A stretch of DNA of 64,000 bases from an uncultured Chlorobiaceae bacterium. Its GTDB lineage: Bacteria; Bacteroidota; Chlorobiia; Chlorobiales; Chlorobiaceae. The notes below the pieces were generated by a model that ran no database searches, had not been told where the DNA came from, and saw only the letters and a list, made by a program, of their open reading frames with translations. Where the stretch lies: positions 1-64,000 of the forward strand of contig CAIJGA010000018.1 in the NCBI GenBank assembly GCA_903820085.1, written 5' to 3'. Numbering within the stretch: the stretch's first letter is position 1; each line of letters opens with the position of its first letter. Shown here piece by piece: positions 1 to 8,734 of this stretch. A program made the position numbers and the translations under genes.

Positions 1-66
1 ATCATCGACCTTCCAGACCGCTGGAAACCCTAAGAGTTGTTGGTAATGGTCAGTAAGTTTTTGCAT
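1..66 (-). CDS. ISL3-family transposase, N-terminal fragment (partial)
   Basis: An ATG at 66 opens a frame that stays open to the window edge. The 22 visible residues include LTDHYQQLLGFPAVWKVDD, which fits the N-terminus of ISL3-type transposases (a short helix with YQQLLGL, then a Trp and a Val-Asp stretch before the zinc-binding region). The catalytic DDE part is outside the window, so completeness cannot be judged. It lies inside the insertion-sequence end described at 1-138. Confidence 0.5.
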   Translation of the reverse strand, partial: MQKLTDHYQQLLGFPAVWKVDD

Positions 67-138
67 CTTTAAGCATGGGATTGAAATACTTCAGTCTACG
101 ATTTTATCCCCTCATTCCACTAAATTGCGCGAAGAGCC
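1..138 (-). mobile_element. End of an ISL3-family insertion sequence, cut by the window edge
   Basis: Reading the minus strand from 138, the sequence opens with GGCTCTTCGCGCAATTTAG, which resembles the terminal inverted repeats I know for the ISL3 family (typically starting GGCTCTT). A start codon follows 72 bases inside and opens a transposase-like frame that runs off the window. Just outside the tip, bases 139-146 read ATAATATT, an AT-rich octamer of the size ISL3 elements duplicate on insertion. The other end and the second copy of the octamer lie outside the window, so the call rests on one terminus and 22 codons. Confidence 0.5.
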
Positions 139-261
139 ATAATATTGAGTTAATCGGCCTGATTTCTTATCGTTCGTCTTTGTTTTTATTCATCACCTAT
201 TCTTTTGGAGTGTTAATTTCTTCATTTAGTCGTGATTGGCTCTAACGACCGTCGCCAGTTC

Positions 262-447
262 TTAATGCAGGCTATATTTTTTACACTTTGGACATTGATC
301 GCGACCGCTTCCGCATTTTGAACATAGCTGTATCCCGCAATTTGAACAATGCTTGGCACCTGACCATGAAGGGTCATAGTCAATCTTACCACATATGAAA
401 CATGAAACCTGCGATTTAGCCATTAAATAATACATAAGTCTTTTCAT
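262..447 (-). CDS. Small zinc-ribbon-like protein with four CxxC knuckles
   Basis: A 61-residue protein with four evenly spaced Cys pairs: CFIC, CSNC, CSKC and CPKC, enough ligands for two zinc ions in a double zinc ribbon or RING-like cross-brace. There is no signal peptide or clear membrane segment. The first eight residues, before the second methionine (MAKSQ), could be non-coding. No Shine-Dalgarno site is visible upstream. It stands alone between the insertion sequence and the two-component genes. I do not recognise a specific family. The regular Cys spacing is the only reason to believe it is expressed, so function is open. Confidence 0.45.
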   Translation of the reverse strand: MKRLMYYLMAKSQVSCFICGKIDYDPSWSGAKHCSNCGIQLCSKCGSGRDQCPKCKKYSLH

Positions 448-921
448 TGCTATTATTATTTTTGTTGTTAATTCGTGACATTCGATTTACTTTACATTCT
501 CTTGGACGGGGTTTTAAATATCAATCTATCAATCGCAAGTGATGTATCAAATACTGTAATCGGAAAATTATGCACTCAGTAAAATACTATTTAGTAATTC
601 TTTCTGAAACAGCTTAATATTTGCCTAACTTATTTCTCTTTGAGTTGGGCATTTCTTTCATGATTTTCATGTATATATTTTCCTTTTGAATCTTATGACT
701 ACAAGGCCATTTCTTGTGTAGCGCTTACTTAAAACCTTCGAATTTACCTTAACCAATACAGAAGAATTAAATGTATTGTGGCTTAGTAACATGCACAACA
801 CACAAATTATCACTCATTATCACATAACATGATAACCGATACCTATGGACTGTCTCATAGAGGAGGCTTTACGCTTGCCTAAGCATAAGCCCGATAATCA
901 CTTGAGGAAAAACGGCAGGAT
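448..921. other. Intergenic stretch with no gene found
   Basis: AT-rich sequence with no credible reading frame, tRNA or strong terminator. An imperfect hairpin (GGCTT...AAGCC around 867-893, loop GCCT) lies downstream of the response-regulator gene but has no T-run on the minus strand, so I do not call it a terminator. Confidence 0.5.
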
Positions 922-1689
922 TTATTTGCAGATAATTGGCGAGGAGAGAGAGTAGCCGATGCCGCGATAGGTTTTGATGGGCATAAGTTCGCCTATTGCT
1001 TCTATTTTGTGCCGAAGGCGATAAACCATTGATTCAAATGCCCGACTGCCGTACTCATTATGCTGATAGTCGAGCTTGTCGAGAATATCTTTTCGATTGA
1101 CGACGGCTCCGAAGGGCTCCTTCGTCATGATAAGCATGAACTCAAACTCTGTTGATGTCAGATGAACTCCATCCCTTTTGGGAGATTGCAGAAGCCATTC
1201 CTTCCGGATAAGTTCCCAGGCTTCCGCTCCATGATGTTCGGCATTTACCGTATTGCTTGCTGCATCCTTGGCAAGAGAAGGAGCCGGAACCGGACGGTTA
1301 AAGATATTTGCAATCAATAATAACAGTTCCCGACTATCGAACGGCTTGAGCATGTAGACGTCCGCGCCAGCTTCATAGCCGGCAATCCGGTCTTCAATAT
1401 TTACTTGTGCCGAAAGGATGACAATCTTCATCGCGGTGTTTTTTCTCACATATTCGGCCAACACCAGCCCTGACTGGTCAGGAAGACCAATATCGAGTAT
1501 AGCCAGATCATAGTTCCCCTCAACTAATTTCAAGTAGAATTCGGAAGCGGTGCCCACTCCAGTGACCTCATATCCATGAAGAGAGAGGTACTCAACAAGG
1601 TCTTCACGAAGATCGTGATCATCTTCGACGACAATAAGCCTCTTTTTGGGATCCAAGGGGTTAAACGATGCATTGTTCATGTTTAACAT
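922..1689 (-). CDS. OmpR-type response regulator
   Basis: A two-domain transcriptional regulator of 255 residues. The receiver domain (about residues 17-130) has the acidic pair at D23-D24, the phospho-acceptor Asp in LAILDIGLPD (D66), Ser 93 at the conserved Thr/Ser site and Lys 115 in YMLKPF. Residues about 155-250 form a winged-helix DNA-binding domain ending in RGIGYSL, the usual OmpR/PhoB-type finish. The start overlaps the end of the kinase gene by a few bases, so the two are translated together and form a cognate pair. Met 4 (1680) is an equally possible start. The regulated genes cannot be told from the sequence; no operator was identified. Confidence 0.9.
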   Translation of the reverse strand: MLNMNNASFNPLDPKKRLIVVEDDHDLREDLVEYLSLHGYEVTGVGTASEFYLKLVEGNYDLAILDIGLPDQSGLVLAEYVRKNTAMKIVILSAQVNIEDRIAGYEAGADVYMLKPFDSRELLLLIANIFNRPVPAPSLAKDAASNTVNAEHHGAEAWELIRKEWLLQSPKRDGVHLTSTEFEFMLIMTKEPFGAVVNRKDILDKLDYQHNEYGSRAFESMVYRLRHKIEAIGELMPIKTYRGIGYSLSSPIICK

Positions 1690-3719
1690 GCTGATACCTG
1701 ATTTTCCGAAAACTGCTCATGCAAAGATTTGCCCGATCCGGCAACCGGCAAGCGAACGGTTACAACCATTCTTGAGGCAACGCTTTCACGCGTGATGCTT
1801 CCGCTGTGTGCATTGATAATCCCGCGAACCAGCAAAAGAGCGGCACCTGCACCACCGTGGCGGTTGTTACTCTCTTGTCCTTCAGAGTACGTTTCAAAAA
1901 GCCCCTCGACATTTGCAGGATGGATACCGTCTCCCTGACTTGCAATCGTGATGATAACACCATGCTCTCCACCAAGGCAGGACAGTTCAATTGATGAACC
2001 GGATTTGGAGAACTTGACGGCATGTTCCAGTAGGGTAAACACTGCGGTACTGAGAAGCTGGAAATTCCCCATGATTTCGGTTGCGCCGGCCTTGACCGTC
2101 AAGATGATGGTCCGATGCGGAAAAAGAGCATGAAAATCGGAATGCAGAACATCGATTAACGAGCCGAGCTTAAAACTGCTGATCTCAGAAGTGTCATGAC
2201 TATCGGAAAGGCGACTTCGCTCAAGAGCTACGTCCATGACATTGACGAGGCGATCGACTGCTCTTTTCATTTTCGGAATTCTGTGTACGACGTTGGCCGA
2301 TGTTTCAGGGTCACTGTCGAGAATATCCAGGCTGGAAAGTATGATCGAGAGAGGCGTTCGGTACTCATGTGACAACATTGAAAGAAAGCGTGCCTTTTTA
2401 TTGATGATTAACCGCTCTGATTCAAGGGCAATATTCAAGGCTGCCTCATTTTTTCTCAAGTCACTGGTCATATCTTTCGCGAGCGCAACAGCTTTTTGTT
2501 CTGACGTTCTGTAAAGTTCAATAACCTTATTTTCAGAGGCGCGCAGATGCCTCATAATGATAACCGGAGATATTATAATATTGATCATGATTCCGAACTC
2601 GTAGTTACCGTCCGACAATGTCAGGGGAATCCAGCCAGGCTCGCCCAGGTAGGAGAGCAGATATGCGATATTCACGGTGTTGACGATTGCCAGATAGAAC
2701 ACTCCATACTTGGCAACAGCAACGCGATTGTAATAGCTGAGCCAGAGGACAACCAAAAACAATATCAATCCTGTAGAAGTTGTTAAAACTGCGAATTCAC
2801 GGTACATCCCAAAAGGGATCGAAAAAACGCCTATTCCAGAAAGTAATAACGTGAAAATAAGATACCAGTGAATCGGAGTGGTGTTCGGTCTGTTTTTCGG
2901 ATTACCTGTATTGAACAAGCGCATAATTATCAGCGAAAACATCATGATTTCCCCGCAGAAGCAGATGCATTCCAGATAATCGCCCAAAATGCGGGATCGG
3001 GGGAAAAATAATAATGCAGGAATCCCGGTTTTAACAAGATAACTTCCACCAACTGTCACACTGTAAAGAGAAAAATAGAGAAAGAGCGGATCTCTGATGC
3101 GACTGAAAAAGATGAGATTAAACAAGGCGATTGCAAGTATAAGACCAAGAAATAATCCTTGACTTATGGCATCCGGATAGGTTCTGGTTTCAAGATCGTC
3201 AAATGAATGTATTGCTCCGCCAAGATTTATCGGGCCGTCTGACTGGATACGCAAATAAACCGTCACAGGCTTGTCGAGCGGCATTGAGATGGGTATAACT
3301 AAATTAGCTTTTAGTAGAGGGCGCTCGACAGCGGCGACATGCCAGCCAGTATTGATTTCCTTGTAAGAAGGCAACTGCCCGACGTTCAGCGTGCTCTGGA
3401 TATAGGCCGTTACATGGTCGATATGTGGCGGATAGAGCCGCAGATAGGCAACTGAAGGAAATTTTGAGGTGCGCAAGAGAGTGAATCGGAGCCAGACGGC
3501 TTTATGGCGATATCCATCGTTCAGAGACCCTTCGAGTTGAGAAAAACCCTGTCCGCCATGTGAACGGATATCAGCAAAGGTCAGCTTACCGGAGGAGTCG
3601 CCGTAATATTCCAGATGTCCGGATAGGTCATGAGAAGAAGTATCGTCAAGCTGCATGGGACGTGATGCCGCTATGGCCGCAAGATGACAATGGCTGAATA
3701 CGAACAGGAACAGCAGCAA
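1683..3719 (-). CDS. 7TM sensor histidine kinase with degenerate ATP-binding boxes
   Basis: A 678-residue membrane sensor kinase. An N-terminal secretion signal is followed by an extracytoplasmic 7TMR-DISM type domain (about 30-175), seven membrane helices (about 185-395), a short coiled linker and a dimerisation domain with the H-box FLSMLSHEYRTPLS (His 451). The catalytic domain is unusual: the N-box Asn is replaced by His 566 (LLEHAVKFS), the G1 Asp is missing (IASQGDGI) and the G2 box reads GGAGAAL. Phosphotransfer could therefore be weak or absent. The start used is a TTG at 3719; hydrophobic and basic signal-like sequence continues upstream in frame, so the true start may differ. It is transcribed together with the response regulator that it overlaps. 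Confidence 0.85.
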   Translation of the reverse strand: MLLFLFVFSHCHLAAIAASRPMQLDDTSSHDLSGHLEYYGDSSGKLTFADIRSHGGQGFSQLEGSLNDGYRHKAVWLRFTLLRTSKFPSVAYLRLYPPHIDHVTAYIQSTLNVGQLPSYKEINTGWHVAAVERPLLKANLVIPISMPLDKPVTVYLRIQSDGPINLGGAIHSFDDLETRTYPDAISQGLFLGLILAIALFNLIFFSRIRDPLFLYFSLYSVTVGGSYLVKTGIPALLFFPRSRILGDYLECICFCGEIMMFSLIIMRLFNTGNPKNRPNTTPIHWYLIFTLLLSGIGVFSIPFGMYREFAVLTTSTGLILFLVVLWLSYYNRVAVAKYGVFYLAIVNTVNIAYLLSYLGEPGWIPLTLSDGNYEFGIMINIIISPVIIMRHLRASENKVIELYRTSEQKAVALAKDMTSDLRKNEAALNIALESERLIINKKARFLSMLSHEYRTPLSIILSSLDILDSDPETSANVVHRIPKMKRAVDRLVNVMDVALERSRLSDSHDTSEISSFKLGSLIDVLHSDFHALFPHRTIILTVKAGATEIMGNFQLLSTAVFTLLEHAVKFSKSGSSIELSCLGGEHGVIITIASQGDGIHPANVEGLFETYSEGQESNNRHGGAGAALLLVRGIINAHSGSITRESVASRMVVTVRLPVAGSGKSLHEQFSENQVSAC

Positions 3720-3738
3720 TAAGATTGAAAATCGTCCC

Positions 3739-3768
3739 TTAGTCAGAAGACCTCTGGTATTTTGCCAT
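3739..3768 (-). CDS. Possible 9-residue leader, or the kinase start in a shifted frame
   Basis: A perfect AAGGAG ribosome site (3774-3779) sits five bases before an ATG (3766-3768) that reads MAKYQRSSD and stops at 3739, 19 bases before the TTG assigned to the kinase. It is in a different frame from the kinase. If one base is skipped after the sixth codon, the frame joins GLLTKGRFSI and the kinase signal peptide. This is either a coupled leader peptide, a frameshift mutation, or a sequencing error. Confidence 0.3.
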   Translation of the reverse strand: MAKYQRSSD

Positions 3769-4053
3769 TCGATCTCCTTGCCTTCAGGGCACTTGCCCGG
3801 TCGACGTATGGTGGTAATCAGTTTCCCCTTAAGGAATGCAGAGTTTGATAAAAGGTCTCTTGATGAACCATCCCCAAAACAGGTTTACACTACCTTATTT
3901 TATAATGATCTCCAACTTCTTTTTACATGCACCTCCACCGAAAAGATGGTTCAAAATATTCCCCCGTCAAAACCTTTATTCTTTCCTTATCTTCACCTTC
4001 ACGGTAATTTGCCGGGATTTCAGGAAAACAGTTTATCAGTAAATTATTCAGTA

Positions 4054-5334
4054 ATGACGAAAGAAAGTTCCCGCCCTCAGCCACCTCCTTTTGCGGAAGA
4101 TTCAGTTCAGCAAGGTGTTCTGGCGAACGGATTGAGGATTATCACCGATGCTGTTGCGTCGGTAAGAAGCGTTACGCTCGGCATACAGATTGATGCCGGT
4201 TCACGCGATGACCCCGGTGACGCGCCGGGACTGGCACATTTCATTGAACATGCGCTCTTTAAAGGTACCAGGCGGCGCTCCTACATCGACATCGCCAGAA
4301 ACATCGAAAAACACGGCGGCTATCTCGATGCCTATACCACCAAGGAACAGACCTGCATCTACCTGCGCTGCTTGCCCGAACACCTCGAACCCTCTTTCGA
4401 CCTTCTCTCCGATCTTGTCTGCGACCCGGTTTTTCCTCCTGAAGAGATCGAAAAAGAAAAGGAAGTGGTCATTGAGGAGATCAGCAGCGTCAACGACACC
4501 CCTGAAGAGCTTATTTTCGAAGAGTTCGACCTGCGCTCGTTTCCCCGTCACCCTCTCGGTACGCCCATCCTCGGTACGGAAAAAAGCGTTGAAGCGTTCA
4601 GTGACGAGAACCTGAAAAACTTCATGCGGCAGCACTATATTCCGCAAAAGATGCTTGTCACGGCTACCGGCATGGTGCATCACGACGAAATCATGCGGCT
4701 TGGCGAACGATTTCTCCACCAGCTCAGGCAGCCTTCCGGCAGCCAGTATGTCCGCCAGCCGTTCCTTGCCGAAGATTACACCCCCTTTACCCTGACCTTG
4801 AAAAAACGGGTCTGTCAGGCCCAGATCGTCATCGGCACAGCCATAGCCCGGGAAGATCCGCTCTTTTACAGCCTGATGGTGCTCAACTCCATGCTCGGCA
4901 ACGGCATGAGCTCGCTGCTCAATCTGGAACTGCGCGAAAAACGGGGACTTGCGTACAATGTCTACTCATCGGTCACGTTTTACGACGATCTGACCGCACT
5001 CAACATCTATGCAGGAACCGACAGCAACAAAACAAAGGTGACCCTTGAACTCATCAAGGAGTTGCTCCAGAGCGATGCGCTGAAACATCCCGATCCGGAG
5101 GAGGTGCAGGCTGCGAAAACAAAACTGCTCGGTTCGCATATCATGGGCATGGAAAAAATGACAAGAAGAATGTCTCAGACGGCATCCGACCTCTCCTATT
5201 TCGGACGGTATATTGAGCCGGAAGAGAAAACTGCCGCCTTAGAGGCCGTCAGGCTGGAGGATATTGCCGAAGCCGCCAGGCGCATGCTGCATGACGCCCC
5301 TTACTCAACGCTGGTCTATAAACCGGGCCGGTAA
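4054..5334 (+). CDS. M16-family zinc peptidase (processing-protease-like)
   Basis: A 426-residue peptidase of the insulinase/mitochondrial-processing-peptidase family. The inverted zinc motif HFIEH (residues 62-66) lies in GLAHFIEHALFKGT, and the downstream acidic ligand is in the EKEVVIEEI helix. The second inactive half follows, with the usual RGLAYNVYSS segment. An open frame extends about 90 codons further upstream but has no homology feel and is out of proportion to the family length of about 420, so the ATG at 4054 was chosen; no clear Shine-Dalgarno site supports it. The protein lacks a signal peptide and is likely cytoplasmic. It is divergent from the two-component genes and precedes trigger factor. 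Confidence 0.88.
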   Translation: MTKESSRPQPPPFAEDSVQQGVLANGLRIITDAVASVRSVTLGIQIDAGSRDDPGDAPGLAHFIEHALFKGTRRRSYIDIARNIEKHGGYLDAYTTKEQTCIYLRCLPEHLEPSFDLLSDLVCDPVFPPEEIEKEKEVVIEEISSVNDTPEELIFEEFDLRSFPRHPLGTPILGTEKSVEAFSDENLKNFMRQHYIPQKMLVTATGMVHHDEIMRLGERFLHQLRQPSGSQYVRQPFLAEDYTPFTLTLKKRVCQAQIVIGTAIAREDPLFYSLMVLNSMLGNGMSSLLNLELREKRGLAYNVYSSVTFYDDLTALNIYAGTDSNKTKVTLELIKELLQSDALKHPDPEEVQAAKTKLLGSHIMGMEKMTRRMSQTASDLSYFGRYIEPEEKTAALEAVRLEDIAEAARRMLHDAPYSTLVYKPGR

Positions 5335-5344
5335 GCGAACTCTG

Positions 5345-5368
5345 GGGCAATGCCCTGTTTTAAAACAG
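5345..5368. other. Small hairpin and perfect 14-base palindrome between peptidase and trigger factor genes
   Basis: GGGC-AAT-GCCC (5345-5355) is immediately followed by the palindrome CTGTTTTAAAACAG (5355-5368). There is no T-run, so it is not a typical terminator. It could be a protein-binding site or part of the trigger-factor promoter; no function is assigned. Confidence 0.3.
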
Positions 5369-5431
5369 AAGATTAATTCGTATCTTTTTGACTTTTAATT
5401 TTTCACCATTACCAATTAACCAAAGAGAGCC

Positions 5432-6712
5432 TTGCAAAAGAATATCAAGAACGTCAGCGAAACCGAACAGGAACTGGAAATCATTCTTTCCGCTGAAGAA
5501 TTCGGCACCGAATACAACCAGGAACTCGAAGAGGCAAAAAGAAACATCCAGATCAAGGGTTTCAGAAAAGGACATGCACCTGCAGGCTTGATTAAAAAAC
5601 TGGCAGGCCCCTCCATTGAGGCAACCGTAGCCGAAAAAATGGCATCAAAATATTTCGGCGAGATCGCTGACGCCGAAAACATCAAGCCAGCAAGCCGTGC
5701 ACAGATCATCGACTTCACCTTTGAACCCGAAGAGCTTAAAATCAGGCTCTCCTACGAAATCCATCCCGAATTTGAAGTAAAGGATTTCAGTGAATATACC
5801 TTCGTACAAAACCGCTATGTCGTTACCGATGAGGATATTGAGCGTGAGATCAACCTTATCTTGAAAGGACACGGCACCCTTGTCAGCATTGATGAAGCCG
5901 CCGTATCAACCGATACCGTCATTGGCGATGTCTACAAGCTCAATGACGCCGGCGAACCTGAAGAAGACGAGAAAACCGATAACCATCACTTTACCCTCGA
6001 GTATCTGCCTGAAGAAAATCCCTTCCGCGTGGCGCTTACGGGCAAAAAAGCAGGAGAGAGCGTTGATGTTGTCAATGAGGGAAAAAATTCCGAAGAGCCA
6101 TCAACATTCCGTGTTGTCATCAGTGAGGTCAAACGGCTCGAACTGCCTGAACTGACCGACGAACTGGTCAAGGAGATCACCGGAGAGCGTTTTGAATCAG
6201 TAACCGATTTCAAGGCAGACGTCCGCATCCAGATCGAACAGCACTTTACCTCCAAAACCGAAGAAGAGCTCCTCGAATCCATCTCCGCAAAGCTGATTGA
6301 GGAAAATCCGGTTCCTGCACCGAACTCCATGATTGCCTCTTTCTCGAAAATGCTGGTTGAGAATGCCAAACGCCAGATGGGCGGCAGCTTCCCGAAAACT
6401 TTCGACGAAGAGCAGTTCCGCATTGCCATGAAGCCGAATGCCGAAAAACATGCCCAGTGGCTGCTGATCAGCCAGAAAATAGCTGAAGATGCAACCCTTT
6501 CCGTATCAGACGAGGACATCAAGGCCTACGCAGAAAAAGAGGCCGAAAAAAGCGAATCCATGAATGCCGAAGAGATTCTGAAAACCTATCTTTCTCCAGA
6601 GTTCCGGGATTACATCACCGATACCATCCTCAAAGAGAAAATCTATAACGTTATCAAGTCGAAGGTAACCATCACCGAAGAAGAAAAACCGGTTCCGGTG
6701 CACGAAGGCTGA
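5432..6712 (+). CDS. tig: Trigger factor
   Basis: The ribosome-bound chaperone and peptidyl-prolyl isomerase that meets nascent chains. The protein is 426 residues long, the usual size. The N-terminal ribosome-docking domain carries [12 protein letters not shown], matching the family signature GFRxGxxP. The FKBP-like isomerase domain spans about residues 150-240 and a helical C-terminal substrate cradle follows. The start is a TTG at 5432, just after CAAAGAGAGCC; no in-frame ATG lies nearby and the N-terminus matches the family from the second residue. A strong intrinsic terminator follows, so it is probably transcribed alone. The common partner clpP/clpX genes are not adjacent. Confidence 0.95.
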   Translation: MQKNIKNVSETEQELEIILSAEEFGTEYNQELEEAKRNIQIKGFRKGHAPAGLIKKLAGPSIEATVAEKMASKYFGEIADAENIKPASRAQIIDFTFEPEELKIRLSYEIHPEFEVKDFSEYTFVQNRYVVTDEDIEREINLILKGHGTLVSIDEAAVSTDTVIGDVYKLNDAGEPEEDEKTDNHHFTLEYLPEENPFRVALTGKKAGESVDVVNEGKNSEEPSTFRVVISEVKRLELPELTDELVKEITGERFESVTDFKADVRIQIEQHFTSKTEEELLESISAKLIEENPVPAPNSMIASFSKMLVENAKRQMGGSFPKTFDEEQFRIAMKPNAEKHAQWLLISQKIAEDATLSVSDEDIKAYAEKEAEKSESMNAEEILKTYLSPEFRDYITDTILKEKIYNVIKSKVTITEEEKPVPVHEG

Positions 6713-6740
6713 TTTGCAAAAATCCGATTCCGCTATCACA

Positions 6741-6777
6741 AGCAGGAGTTCCTTAACCGGACTCCTGCTTTTTTTTT
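6741..6777 (+). terminator. Intrinsic terminator of tig
   Basis: A 9-base perfect stem (AGCAGGAGT with ACTCCTGCT), 11-base loop, followed by nine T residues. On the minus strand there is no T-run, so it serves the plus strand only and separates tig from the convergent acpS. Confidence 0.9.
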
Positions 6778-6794
6778 GTGCCCCCACTACTACG

Positions 6795-7157
6795 TTATAA
6801 TCCGTCAATAAGCGCCGTAGCAACAGCGGAATGGCGGTCGTGAGCAATGGAGATTTTAATGACGCAGCCGGCAGGAAAAGAGAGTGCAGCAGCAGGGCGC
6901 ACAAACGGCCGGCCCTGTTCATCATTGAGTATGGCAAAGCTTTTCCAGTGCACACCGGCGGAAAAGCCGGTGCCAAGCGCCTTGACGACCGCCTCTTTTG
7001 CCGCAAACCGGCCGGCAATACTGGCGATAACCTGTGGCTTATGCAGGCAGATTGCAATTTCCTCTTCGGAAAGAAAGCGCTGAAGAAACTTCACCCCGTA
7101 GCGGCTGTAAACTTTTTCGATCCGGTCGAGATCAACAATATCCACTCCTATCTCCAT
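6795..7157 (-). CDS. acpS: Holo-[acyl-carrier-protein] synthase
   Basis: Transfers the 4'-phosphopantetheine arm of CoA to acyl carrier protein, activating it for fatty-acid synthesis. It is 120 residues, the normal AcpS length. The N-terminal GVDIVDLDRIE carries the Mg-binding Asp, and RFAAKEAVVKALGTG carries the second acidic ligand and catalytic region. The C-terminal ISIAHDRHSAVATAL strand is also typical. It begins 15 bases after the stop of nadC on the same strand, so the two are probably one transcript. Confidence 0.95.
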   Translation of the reverse strand: MEIGVDIVDLDRIEKVYSRYGVKFLQRFLSEEEIAICLHKPQVIASIAGRFAAKEAVVKALGTGFSAGVHWKSFAILNDEQGRPFVRPAAALSFPAGCVIKISIAHDRHSAVATALIDGL

Positions 7158-7172
7158 GTGATCTTCCCCCTG

Positions 7173-8054
7173 TCAGACCAGAACTATCGTCATTGAAAGA
7201 TCAAGAGCCTTGACACTGTGCGTCAGCTCTCCTATCGAGATAAAGTCAACACCCGTTTCAGCAACCTGCTGCACGTTGTGCATGCCGATATTGCCCGACG
7301 ATTCAAGAAGAACAGTACTGCTGCAACTTCTCGCATAACCGACAGCCTCGCGCAGCAGTTCCGGCGTAAAGTTGTCGAGAAGAATAATGTCCGGCTGGCA
7401 TGCCAGAGCCTCACGCAACTCTTCCATTGAGCGCACCTCCGTTTCGATCTTCACTGAAAGTTGTTGCTCCGTGCGGTATCTCTGGGCAGCTTGAATAGCC
7501 TTGGCAATACCACCGGATGCATCAATATGGTTATCCTTGATGAGAATCATGTCGAAGAGGCCGAAACGGTGATTTTGACCTCCGCCGATCCTGACCGCCT
7601 CCTTGTCGAAATAGCGCAATCCAGGGGCCGTTTTGCGGGTGTCAAGAATTTTCGTCCCGGTATGGCTCACCTTGTCAACATAGGCCCTTGTTCTGGTTGC
7701 AATCCCCGACATGCGCTGCATGAAATTAAGGACGGTACGTTCGCCAACAAGCAGAGGAGCAAGTTTTCCGGCAACTTCAAGGATAATCTCTCCGCAACGA
7801 ACAGCTTCGCCATCACGGTGATGCAGGACAATGGAAAGCTCAGGATCACAAGCGGCAAATACCCGGCAGGCAACATCAGCTCCGCCAAGAATACCATCCT
7901 CCTTGGCCTTGATGACGGCACTGCCACCCTGAGCGGGATCTATGGTAGCAAGAGTGGTGACGTCACCGGTGTAGCTATCCTCCTCGAGAGCAAGCATAAT
8001 GGCCTTTGCACGGCACCCCTGATAAAAATCGTTACCAGACTTGTTGATCATCAT
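7173..8054 (-). CDS. nadC: Nicotinate-nucleotide diphosphorylase (carboxylating)
   Basis: Converts quinolinate and PRPP to nicotinate mononucleotide in de novo NAD synthesis. At 293 residues it is the usual size. Family marks include NFMQRMSGIATRT, the substrate-binding DTRKTAPGLR, GGGQNHRFGLFDMILIKDNH and the barrel end VDFISIGELTHS. The start is ATG at 8054; the second Met is adjacent. It is followed closely by acpS. The other de novo NAD genes (nadA, nadB) are not in the window. Confidence 0.95.
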   Translation of the reverse strand: MMINKSGNDFYQGCRAKAIMLALEEDSYTGDVTTLATIDPAQGGSAVIKAKEDGILGGADVACRVFAACDPELSIVLHHRDGEAVRCGEIILEVAGKLAPLLVGERTVLNFMQRMSGIATRTRAYVDKVSHTGTKILDTRKTAPGLRYFDKEAVRIGGGQNHRFGLFDMILIKDNHIDASGGIAKAIQAAQRYRTEQQLSVKIETEVRSMEELREALACQPDIILLDNFTPELLREAVGYARSCSSTVLLESSGNIGMHNVQQVAETGVDFISIGELTHSVKALDLSMTIVLV

Positions 8055-8331
8055 TTCCGTTCCCGTAATACATTAAATAAATCACCTTCCGGCCCCAAGG
8101 TAGTGAATTTGCCAATACCCAGCACAAAAAAATCAGTCATCGGCGACTGCAAAACCCGAAGCTGGCAAGGCTGTTTGCAACGAAAGAGAAATTTCTTTTT
8201 GAAAAAGTGATTGCCGGGCTTGTTGTAGAAGGATATAGAGAATTGTTATATTATTACTTAAATCATGTGGGCAGATATTGGCTTATAAAATATTCTCGAA
8301 GCACTGCTCGGTTTCGGGACTTTTTTATGTG

Positions 8332-8673
8332 ATGGTTATGGATATCAATAAAATCAGATTTAAAGGTCTATTTCAGGACGTCGCGTCACTTGAGGATATC
8401 TGGAAGTTTTCGACCGTGAATAGCCGGGATGTCGATTTTCTCAAGTTCAGGCAACGCTCTGAATGGCTGCAGTTTACCGGACTGACCGACAAGGACGGTC
8501 ATGAGATTTACGAAGGGGATCTGCTTAAATGGGAAGGCTCTGTCATTGAAGTAGTTTTTGATTCAGGAAGCTTTAAAGTCCTGCACGATGGCAGCGCAGA
8601 TATGCTTCTGTGGTTTTGTCTGCCCGAATGCAAGCTTATCGGCAACAAATACGAAAAAAAAGTAAAGCGCTGA
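8332..8673 (+). CDS. YopX-like protein of phage type
   Basis: A protein of about 113 residues containing FTGLTDKDGHEIYEGDLL, the signature of the YopX family seen mostly in prophages and mobile elements. The molecular function of YopX proteins is not known. Met residues at 8332 and 8338 are both possible starts; the open frame extends to a TTG at 8278 but the extra 18 residues do not look conserved. No other phage gene is nearby, so it looks like a solitary acquired or retained gene between nadC (divergent) and folB. Confidence 0.7.
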   Translation: MVMDINKIRFKGLFQDVASLEDIWKFSTVNSRDVDFLKFRQRSEWLQFTGLTDKDGHEIYEGDLLKWEGSVIEVVFDSGSFKVLHDGSADMLLWFCLPECKLIGNKYEKKVKR

Positions 8674-8734
8674 ACACCAGTCACCGTAGGCTTTAAAAGC
8701 CGATATCCGACGATTTCATAACATCATCATTTCT

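Noticed and set aside
3778-4053. About 90 codons open upstream of the M16 peptidase start
   Set aside because: The stretch has no family similarity and overlaps the region upstream of the kinase; the family length is reached from 4054.
4201-4719. 172-codon minus-strand frame within the peptidase gene
   Set aside because: Antisense shadow of conserved M16 sequence.
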